Part shown: positions 1 through 6,013 of the stretch, in pieces
Layout of the letters: the number at the start of each line of letters is the position of its first letter
Numbering within the stretch: the stretch's first letter is position 1
Notes under the pieces: model-generated
Database searches by the model: none
What the model saw: only the letters and a program-made list of their open reading frames with translations
What the model was told of the DNA's origin: nothing
Assembly (NCBI GenBank): GCA_023954795.1
Contig: JAGSHA010000053.1
Location: forward strand, 1 to 12,944
Origin: Oceanospirillaceae bacterium
Lineage (GTDB): Bacteria > Pseudomonadota > Gammaproteobacteria > Pseudomonadales > Balneatricaceae
Length of the DNA stretch: 12,944 bases
Direction of reading: 5' to 3'
Program-made: the position numbers and the translations under genes

Positions 1-1002
1 ATCCACTATGCATCGCGTAAAGCGTTAGAAATTGACGGGCTGGGTGAGAAAATTATTGAGCAGCTGGTTGAGTTGAAGCTAATTGCCTCCCCGGCTGATC
101 TCTATCGGCTGAAACCAGGGCAGTTGAGGGGCTTGGAGGGATTTGCGGAGATATCGGCGCAAAAACTGTGTGACTCAGTCTCTGAGCGTCGACAGGTCGC
201 GTTAGCTCGTTTTATTTACGGTCTAGGCATTCCTGACGTGGGTGAGGAAACTGCCCGTGTGCTTGCGAATAAGCTGGGAAGCCTTGCGCGCATTCGCGTC
301 GTCCTGCCGGAGATCTTAACGTGGCTGCCGGATATTGGTCGTGAAGTGGCGAGTGAAATTAGCCACTTCTTCGCGGATGAGCACAATGCGGCAGTACTGG
401 ATGACTTATTGGGACAGGGTATTCAGTTTACCGACGAATCAGGTTTGTCGGCTGATCTGGCCGCCAGTATCAGTTTTGCCGAACTCATCGACCGCATGGG
501 TATCAGCGGCGTCGCGAAGGTGGGTGCTCAGCGTTTGGCTGCTTATTTTAAGAATCTGGAGTCTCTGTTGTCGGCAGATTTGGAAACATTGGATCAGGTA
601 CCCAAATTGTCAGCGAAAGCCATTAACGGTGTATTGGACTGTCTCGATGATCGAGATTGGGTTGAGCGTATTCGCGCCATTGAAGCTCAGCTTCTTGATT
701 TCGGGATGCATTGGTCATGTGAATCGCAGGCGGTTGATAGTGCGACCCTTCCGTTAGAAGGGAAAACCTATGTGTTGACCGGTACGTTGGAAAAGATGGC
801 ACGCAGTAAAGCAAAATCAGCGTTGCAGCACCTTGGCGCCAAGGTGAGTGGTAGCGTATCGAAAAAGACCGACTGTGTCGTAGCCGGACCGGGGGCAGGC
901 TCAAAACTGGCCAAAGCAAATGATCTGGGTGTTCCTGTGTTGGATGAAGACCAGTTCATCGATATGTTGCAGCAATACAATGTTGATCCGGAGACCATAT
1001 GA
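1..1002 (+). CDS. ligA: NAD-dependent DNA ligase LigA, C-terminal part (5' end outside window)
   Basis: LigA seals nicks in duplex DNA using NAD+ in replication and repair. The frame is open from base 1 to the TGA at 1000-1002, giving 333 residues. The window starts with IHYASRKALEIDGLGEKIIE, the segment that follows the zinc finger in bacterial LigA, so the adenylation, OB and zinc modules lie upstream. Helix-hairpin-helix motifs are visible around window residues 75-93 (LGIPDVGEETA) and 109-124. A further HhH-like stretch lies around 166-215 (MGISGVAKVGAQ, VPKLSAKAING). The BRCT domain spans about 251-324 (LEGKTYVLTGTL, GSVSKKTDCVVAG, GSKLAKA). E. coli LigA has only about 230 residues in the matching part, so this is a long form with roughly 100 extra residues before the BRCT domain. 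The stop overlaps the next start as ATGA, which suggests translational coupling. The identity is secure. Confidence 0.96.
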   Translation: MHYASRKALEIDGLGEKIIEQLVELKLIASPADLYRLKPGQLRGLEGFAEISAQKLCDSVSERRQVALARFIYGLGIPDVGEETARVLANKLGSLARIRVVLPEILTWLPDIGREVASEISHFFADEHNAAVLDDLLGQGIQFTDESGLSADLAASISFAELIDRMGISGVAKVGAQRLAAYFKNLESLLSADLETLDQVPKLSAKAINGVLDCLDDRDWVERIRAIEAQLLDFGMHWSCESQAVDSATLPLEGKTYVLTGTLEKMARSKAKSALQHLGAKVSGSVSKKTDCVVAGPGAGSKLAKANDLGVPVLDEDQFIDMLQQYNVDPETI

Positions 1003-1214
1003 TCATTCCCCATGACCAATTAAGCCCTGATGCGCTGGAAGGGCTGATTGAGGAATATGTGACGCGTGACGGTACCGATTACGGTGCAGAAGAGATTTCG
1101 CTCGCAGAGCGTATCGTTCAGGTAAAACGTCTTCTGGTGAACGGAGAGGCGGTTATCCTGTTCAGCGAGGGTAAAGGCGCATGCAATATAGTATCCAGTA
1201 GCCTGCTGGAATAG
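999..1214 (+). CDS. YheU/UPF0270 family small protein
   Basis: This is a 71-residue protein matching the YheU (UPF0270) family of Gammaproteobacteria, which is usually about 70-75 residues long. The family hallmarks are visible: MIIPHDQLSPDALEGLIEEY at the N-terminus, then VTRDGTDYG, a SLAERIVQVKRLL helix and GEAVILFSE. No biochemical function is established for the family as far as I know. The protein is acidic with no signal peptide or membrane segment, so it is probably cytoplasmic. The start codon overlaps the ligA stop (ATGA at 999-1002), so it is very likely co-transcribed and translationally coupled with ligA. The C-terminus after GEAVILFSE (GKGACNIVSSSLLE) fits the family length, with no sign of truncation. 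Confidence 0.9.
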   Translation: MIIPHDQLSPDALEGLIEEYVTRDGTDYGAEEISLAERIVQVKRLLVNGEAVILFSEGKGACNIVSSSLLE

Positions 1215-1261
1215 TGCTTTAACCAGCAACGGCTGACATATACTGAAACTTATCAGTCAGT

Positions 1262-1265
1262 GGAG
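1262..1265 (+). promoter_or_regulatory. Ribosome binding site for the DUF4126 gene
   Basis: GGAG at 1262-1265 lies 6 nt before the ATG at 1272. An in-frame GTG at 1260 would put this Shine-Dalgarno sequence inside the coding region and would leave that GTG without a good site of its own. This favours the ATG at 1272 as the start. Confidence 0.6.
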
Positions 1266-1271
1266 TTGCCT

Positions 1272-1955
1272 ATGGACCAGTTAGAACAGATTGTAAGCCT
1301 GATCGCCTTAACGATGGGTGTTGGCTGGGCCAGTGGTATTAACCTTTACGCAACCGTACTGATGCTGGGTGTGTTGTCCAATATGGGGCATATCACTTTG
1401 CCCGAAGAGCTCATGGTTGTGGCGGATCCGTTGGTATTGATGGCCGCCGGGTTTATGTATTGCGTTGAGTTTTTCGCGGACAAAATCCCCGGGGTTGATA
1501 CCGGATGGGATGGGCTACACACCTTTATTCGCATCCCGGCGGGGGCTGCATTAGCTGCAGCAGCAGTGGGTGATGTGGCTCCTGCTGTTGAAGTAGCTGC
1601 GGCGTTGGTTGGTGGTAGTTTGGCTGCTGCGACTCATGCAACCAAAGCAGGCAGCCGGGTATTGATCAATACCTCGCCCGAGCCTGTTTCGAATTGGACC
1701 GCATCCTTTACGGAAGATCTGATTGTTCTTGGTGGTCTCTGGACCGCATTGAATTCCCCGATGTATTTCCTGATTGCGCTGGCCGTATTTATAGTCTTGA
1801 TGATCTGGCTGCTGCCTAAGTTATGGCGTGGCGTGAAAAGCGTATTTAGCTGGATAGCGCGCTTGTTCGGAGGTGCGGAGCCGGCCAATCCATCGGCCGG
1901 AAAAATATCACATCAAGGTGACGTCAGGCCCAGCGTTCCAGATTCGGACCACTGA
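1272..1955 (+). CDS. DUF4126 family integral membrane protein
   Basis: This is a 227-residue hydrophobic protein resembling DUF4126-type membrane proteins, whose function is unknown. Features seen include an N-terminal membrane segment at about 6-36 containing GWASGINLYATVLMLGVL and a second hydrophobic stretch at about 48-68. The motif ADKIPGVDTGWDGLHTFIRI lies at 69-88, followed by an Ala/Gly-rich segment at about 89-122. Next come ATHATKAGSR and the loop NTSPEPVSNW (133-142), then a strong C-terminal membrane segment at about 163-183. A basic tail and about 25 polar residues close the protein. The start at 1272 was chosen over the upstream GTG because of the well-placed GGAG. The last 32 bp overlap the 3' end of the CBS-domain gene on the other strand, so the polar tail is encoded in sequence shared with that gene. 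The gene may be transcribed from the ligA side, since only 57 nt separate it from the YheU gene. Its role cannot be stated. Confidence 0.83.
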   Translation: MDQLEQIVSLIALTMGVGWASGINLYATVLMLGVLSNMGHITLPEELMVVADPLVLMAAGFMYCVEFFADKIPGVDTGWDGLHTFIRIPAGAALAAAAVGDVAPAVEVAAALVGGSLAAATHATKAGSRVLINTSPEPVSNWTASFTEDLIVLGGLWTALNSPMYFLIALAVFIVLMIWLLPKLWRGVKSVFSWIARLFGGAEPANPSAGKISHQGDVRPSVPDSDH

Positions 1956-2577
1956 CTAAGAGATGTAACATATCGGTGCGGGTTACAACTCCGATCGCTG
2001 AGCCGTCTGCCGCAACGACAGGGATGGAGTTGATGTTATATTCCACCATGATCTGAGCCGCTTGGCGTACTTGTGTATCAGGAGAGGCGGCGACAACTTT
2101 CTTACTGTAGATGGTATCGATTGAGCTGGGTGATTGTTTACCTACGCGCAGTAGGTCGCGTTCAGACAACATACCTAACAGCTGACTTTCCTCGTTTACC
2201 ACGACAAGATGCCGGATGTTGAGGTCGTCCATTTTACGCGACGCAGCAAATATGGTGGCACCCGGAGTGATGACGTGAATAGGCGAGCTCATGATGTGTG
2301 AGATCGACAGAGCGCGTCGGTCGGGCAGACCGATCGCTTTTTCTTCGGTTTCAACGTAAGCCTGAGTCGCTGGAGTTGCCGGCGGCAGTCCTTTCTTTTT
2401 CGGCTCAGGTTGCAGGTAACGGATAAATTTATCACCATCAGTGTGAAATCTATCTTCGTTATCTGCACCTCGATGGGAAGCTCTTGGCTCCGTTAATCTA
2501 TTAACGCCCGTCGGGGGGAATTCCGACTTTTTGGGCGTCTGTATCCGATAACCGTGATCGTAAATAACCAGTGCCAT
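1924..2577 (-). CDS. Tandem CBS-domain protein
   Basis: This is a 217-residue protein with two CBS domains, which as a family bind adenine nucleotides or similar ligands and act as sensors. CBS1 lies at about 92-146 (ISHIMSSPIHVITPGATI, IRHLVVVNEESQLLGMLSERDLL). CBS2 lies at about 155-210 (SKKVVAASPDTQVRQAAQIM, INSIPVVAADGSAIGVVTRTDMLHLL). The SERD and TRTD turns are typical of ligand-binding CBS repeats. The first 90 residues are polar, rich in Lys, Arg and Pro, and probably disordered. I recognise no domain there, and there is no signal peptide or membrane segment. GGAG lies 8 nt before the ATG. The gene starts 27 nt after the mnmC stop on the same strand, so the two are probably co-transcribed. 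Its 3' end overlaps the convergent DUF4126 gene by 32 bp. With no fused output domain, the regulated partner is unknown. Confidence 0.87.
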   Translation of the reverse strand: MALVIYDHGYRIQTPKKSEFPPTGVNRLTEPRASHRGADNEDRFHTDGDKFIRYLQPEPKKKGLPPATPATQAYVETEEKAIGLPDRRALSISHIMSSPIHVITPGATIFAASRKMDDLNIRHLVVVNEESQLLGMLSERDLLRVGKQSPSSIDTIYSKKVVAASPDTQVRQAAQIMVEYNINSIPVVAADGSAIGVVTRTDMLHLLVSGPNLERWA

Positions 2578-2604
2578 ACGCAGTGCTCCAGCCGCTACTA
2601 AGCT

Positions 2605-4572
2605 TTATATCGACTTTCTGATCAAATTCTTAACAATAAAACGTGCAGGATTTATTGCATCCAGTAGTAATTTCTCAATCGGAAAGGGTTCTCCGAGGAT
2701 GCTTGCTGCAACTACCTCACCACAGATTGGACCGGTGATAAGGCCTTTTGATCCGTGACCTATATTCAGATACAACCCTTTAAGATGCTGCGGCGGGGTA
2801 TCCGTGAATTTCCATTTTCTGTCTGTTCGAAGCTTAGCGTAATCGTTTAGATATGCCTCATAGTCGGGTGCTGGTCCGGTAATGGGCAGATAATCTCCGG
2901 TGCTACAACGGTAAGCTGCACGACCTTCTAACGAATCTTCTGCAATCGATGCAGCCAGTTCAGGTAAAACTGCGCGCAACTTGTACAGATTATCACGATG
3001 GTCATCCTGACGTATATCAAGACTAAGGTTATGGAGATCAAAAGTGGCACCAAAACAGTATTGCCCGTTCAATGCGGGTGAAATATAACCGTCTCCGCAG
3101 ACAACCGTTTGTAATGCAGGCCCCGCCTGATTCGTCAGGGAGGTCTGCCCCCGAATAGGTTTGACCGGGAGATGGTTGAGTTGTGGTAGTTTTTTGGCCT
3201 CTGCGGCCGTACAAATGACGAGCTGAGAGCACAATAAAGGCTCATCTCCTGCGAGTTGGAGCTGCCAGTTCCCCTCTGCAGTCTGTTCAAGTGAAGTCAC
3301 TTCTTTATTCAGGTGCAGGTTTATCAGAGGATGCTGGATCAGTGATTCGCACAACAAACGGGGGTTTACCCAGCCACCGTAAGGCATGAAGATGCCCGGG
3401 GCGGTAATGTGGTTTCCGGCCAGCGTTGAGGCTTCTTGTGAATCAACAGCTCGCACAATGTTGTGACCGAAGGAGGTGTGCTGCATCATACTTTGTTGGC
3501 GCTTCAACTCTTTGTCGTTGGTCGCCAGCTGCAGTAGCCCGCAGTCAGACCAGAGCTGTTGTTCAGGGTCAAGTTGCTGAAGCTTAGTCCGGCTGTATAG
3601 CAGTCCGCTGAGATGCAGTTGACCTTGAGTATTATGACTCACCGGTAACTTTGCGTAGAGCGCTCCTTGTTGGTTTCCTGAGCCTTCCAGCGCTATCTCT
3701 GCGTTACGTTCGATCAGTTCAACCGTTACACCGCGTTGCGCCAGTGCATATGCAGTAGAACAGCCAGCGACCCCGGCTCCGATTATAACAACATGTGAGG
3801 GTCTGGACGCAGGGAATGGCTGGTCAAACCAGGGCGTGGCGCTTGATGATGTTTGCCTCGGTGTTGTGCAGCGGGCCCTTACCATTTCGCGTTTAAGCCC
3901 AAATCCTACAACCTTCTGTATACTAAATCCTTCACTTTCAAGCCCGCGTCTGACGGAACCGGCTGACGTAAATGTTGCCAGTGTAGTGTCCGCTGTACTC
4001 AGTCGACCGACCTGCTGAAGCAGATCTTCACTCCACATATCAGGATTCTTAGACGGGGAAAAGCCGTCAAGAAACCATGCGTCTACAGGAGCTGTCAGTT
4101 GGCGGTACGCGCTGACTGCGTCCATCAGCATCAGTGTGAGTTGTATTCGCCCATTGTCAAAGCTGATGCGATGGAATCCTTCAATCGGTTCAGGATAGGC
4201 CTCAACCAAGCGATCAGTGCCTTGTTGAAGTTCTGGCCAGTGGGTTAAAGCCTGAGCCAAATCTTTTTGGCTGATCGGGTATTTCTCTACGCTAATATAG
4301 TGAAGCGTTGCCGTATCTGATGCTGTTTTAAGCCAAAGTTCGCGTGTCGCCAGGAAGTTCAAGCCTGCCCCGAAGCCTGTTTCCGCGATCGTGAACTGCT
4401 CTAAATCCTGCTGTGAAAACCGTTCAGCCAGAGCGTTGCCCTCAAGAAAAACATATCGGCTTTCATCAAGCCCGTCCTGATCGTTGAAGTAAAAGTCGTC
4501 AAATTCAGTGGACACAGGAGTGTCTTCTTTCCAGATAACGTTTGCATGTCGAATTGAGGAACTTTGGGGCAT
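2605..4572 (-). CDS. mnmC: Bifunctional tRNA 5-methylaminomethyl-2-thiouridine biosynthesis protein MnmC
   Basis: MnmC completes the mnm5s2U modification at wobble position 34 of certain tRNAs. The FAD-dependent C-terminal domain removes the carboxymethyl group from cmnm5(s2)U, and the N-terminal domain then methylates nm5(s2)U with SAM. The N-terminal methyltransferase (about residues 1-240) shows TPVSTEFDDFYFN, the SAM loop AETGFGAGLNFL (63-74) and the active-site segment DGFSPSKNPDMW (169-180). The oxidoreductase (about 260-655) opens with the Rossmann motif VVIIGAGVAGCSTAYALA (261-278), followed by EGSGNQQGALYAKL near residue 300 and the C-terminal FAD-closing segment NIGHGSKGLITGPI. At 655 residues it is close to the E. 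coli fusion (about 668). I see only a poor Shine-Dalgarno before the ATG, but the N-terminus aligns well with the family. A CBS gene follows on the same strand, and the upstream gap is shared with divergent tviB. Confidence 0.96.
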   Translation of the reverse strand: MPQSSSIRHANVIWKEDTPVSTEFDDFYFNDQDGLDESRYVFLEGNALAERFSQQDLEQFTIAETGFGAGLNFLATRELWLKTASDTATLHYISVEKYPISQKDLAQALTHWPELQQGTDRLVEAYPEPIEGFHRISFDNGRIQLTLMLMDAVSAYRQLTAPVDAWFLDGFSPSKNPDMWSEDLLQQVGRLSTADTTLATFTSAGSVRRGLESEGFSIQKVVGFGLKREMVRARCTTPRQTSSSATPWFDQPFPASRPSHVVIIGAGVAGCSTAYALAQRGVTVELIERNAEIALEGSGNQQGALYAKLPVSHNTQGQLHLSGLLYSRTKLQQLDPEQQLWSDCGLLQLATNDKELKRQQSMMQHTSFGHNIVRAVDSQEASTLAGNHITAPGIFMPYGGWVNPRLLCESLIQHPLINLHLNKEVTSLEQTAEGNWQLQLAGDEPLLCSQLVICTAAEAKKLPQLNHLPVKPIRGQTSLTNQAGPALQTVVCGDGYISPALNGQYCFGATFDLHNLSLDIRQDDHRDNLYKLRAVLPELAASIAEDSLEGRAAYRCSTGDYLPITGPAPDYEAYLNDYAKLRTDRKWKFTDTPPQHLKGLYLNIGHGSKGLITGPICGEVVAASILGEPFPIEKLLLDAINPARFIVKNLIRKSI

Positions 4573-4599
4573 CTTGTCGCTCTGTGTAATCAGGAATCC

Positions 4600-4624
4600 G
4601 TGATGACAAGCATAAGGTCATCAC
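4600..4624. repeat. Perfect 8-bp inverted repeat in the mnmC/tviB divergent region (candidate operator)
   Basis: GTGATGAC at 4600-4607 and GTCATCAC at 4617-4624 form a perfect inverted repeat with a 9-nt spacer, giving arm centres 17 bp apart. It lies between the mnmC start (4572) and the tviB-like start (4679). A TATAAT reading on the minus strand occurs at 4638-4643, and TATTAT reading on the plus strand overlaps it at 4637-4642. Neither has a convincing -35 box. The geometry suits a dimeric regulator that could affect both genes, but a transcript hairpin is also possible. No T-run follows either arm, so it is not a usual terminator. Confidence 0.5.
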
Positions 4625-4678
4625 TGTTGTACGTGCTATTATACGGCGCTTAGAGGTCAAAAACGAAAAGGGTTATGC

Positions 4679-5953
4679 ATGATCAACCAAAATGAAGTTA
4701 AGTTATGTGTGCTGGGTTTGGGCTACGTTGGCTTGCCTCTCGCTGTAGAGTTTGGCGGGCACATGAATACGGTTGGTTATGATATTAATGCTGACCGCGT
4801 GGCGGAGCTGCAAGCGGGTTGCGATTCAACGCTGGAAGTTGAATCAGAAGAGCTAAAACGCGCACATATGCTGACGTTTTCAGATCAGCTGGCGGCTGTT
4901 GCCGATTGTAATGTTTATATCGTCACTGTACCGACACCCGTTGATGCACACAAACAACCCGATCTCTCTCCACTGCAAAAATCGAGCTTTGCGATTGGCA
5001 GTGTATTGAGTAAGGGGGACATCGTTATTTACGAATCAACGGTCTACCCAGGTGCAACCGAGGAGGTGTGTATTCCACAGCTGGAAGAGGCCTCCGGTTT
5101 ACGTTTTAACACTGATTTCTTCGTTGGATACAGCCCGGAACGGATCAACCCGGGTGATAAGACACATCGTTTGCCGAGTATCGTAAAAGTTACTTCAGGG
5201 TCGACCCCGGAAGTTGCGGATTTTGTAGATGATCTATATCGGACGATTATTACCGCAGGTACGCATAAAGCCAGCAGCATTATGGTCGCTGAAGCGTCCA
5301 AGGTTATTGAGAACACACAGCGAGACCTGAATATCGCACTGGTAAATGAGTTGGCGATTATCTTCGATAAGGTCGGGATTGATACGCTGGAGGTATTAGA
5401 GGCCGCTGGGACTAAGTGGAACTTCTTACCCTTTCGTCCGGGGTTAGTCGGGGGGCATTGCATTGGTGTAGACCCGTACTACCTGACGCATAAGGCCCAG
5501 TCACTGGGGTATTTCCCTGATGTCATTCTGGCCGGTCGCCGTATTAATGATGGTATGGGCCAATATGTCGTATCTTCCATTGTTAAGAAGATGATTGATC
5601 GCTCCTTACCTATTGCGGGCTCCAAAGCATTGGTGTTGGGCCTAAGCTTCAAAGAGAACTGCCCAGATATTCGAAATACCCGCGTTGTGGATATTGTCGA
5701 GGAACTGCGCGGATATCACATTGATGTGGATGTGCATGACCCTTGGGTATCGTCTGAGGAAGCGGAGCAAGAATTTGGGTTGAAGCTAATCGCTGAGCCA
5801 GAAGAAAGCAGCTATGACGTGATTATACTGGCGGTTGCCCACAGTCAATTTCAAGAGAAAGGAGTTGGGCTGCGTGCTTATGGCAAAGAACAGCATGTTT
5901 TGTATGATGTTAAAGCTGTTTTGCCAAGGGAGCAGGTAGACGGACGTTTGTAA
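4679..5953 (+). CDS. tviB: UDP-N-acetylhexosamine 6-dehydrogenase, TviB/WbpO-like
   Basis: This enzyme performs the NAD-dependent four-electron oxidation of a UDP-N-acetylhexosamine (GlcNAc or GalNAc) at C6 to the uronate, a precursor of capsule and O-antigen sugars. The 424-residue sequence closely resembles Salmonella TviB of Vi antigen synthesis, both in length and in runs such as VIENTQRDLNIALVNELAI and KWNFLPFRPGLVGGHCIGVD. The NAD motif GLGYVG is at 13-18 and VPTPVD at 84-89. The YESTVYPG segment carries the conserved Thr121. The catalytic set appears complete: SPER (Glu154), Lys208, Asn212, Cys261 and Asp265. The C-terminal UDP-binding domain (about 314-424) has GLSFKENCPDIRNTR. An AAAAGGG Shine-Dalgarno sits 6 nt before the ATG. 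The gene stands alone and ends at a strong terminator. No partner 4-epimerase of the TviC type is adjacent. GlcNAc versus GalNAc specificity cannot be decided from sequence alone. Confidence 0.9.
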   Translation: MINQNEVKLCVLGLGYVGLPLAVEFGGHMNTVGYDINADRVAELQAGCDSTLEVESEELKRAHMLTFSDQLAAVADCNVYIVTVPTPVDAHKQPDLSPLQKSSFAIGSVLSKGDIVIYESTVYPGATEEVCIPQLEEASGLRFNTDFFVGYSPERINPGDKTHRLPSIVKVTSGSTPEVADFVDDLYRTIITAGTHKASSIMVAEASKVIENTQRDLNIALVNELAIIFDKVGIDTLEVLEAAGTKWNFLPFRPGLVGGHCIGVDPYYLTHKAQSLGYFPDVILAGRRINDGMGQYVVSSIVKKMIDRSLPIAGSKALVLGLSFKENCPDIRNTRVVDIVEELRGYHIDVDVHDPWVSSEEAEQEFGLKLIAEPEESSYDVIILAVAHSQFQEKGVGLRAYGKEQHVLYDVKAVLPREQVDGRL

Positions 5954-5964
5954 TCGTTGTTCAT

Positions 5965-5995
5965 AAAAAAGGCCGTGTTGATCACGGCCTTTTTT
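5965..5995. terminator. Bidirectional intrinsic terminator between tviB and the ugd-like gene
   Basis: The hairpin is A6-GGCCGTG (5965-5977), loop TTGAT (5978-5982), then CACGGCC-T6 (5983-5995). This is a perfect 13-bp stem including a 7-bp GC-rich core flanked by an A-run and a T-run. It lies 11 nt after the tviB-like stop and 18 nt beyond the stop of the convergent ugd-like gene. It can terminate transcripts from both sides. Confidence 0.93.
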
Positions 5996-6013
5996 ATTTC
6001 TGTACTATTCAAG

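Noticed and set aside
1233..1260. Short CTGA/TCAG repeats before the DUF4126 gene as a terminator or operator
   Set aside because: The arms are only five bases, overlap each other and lack a T-run.
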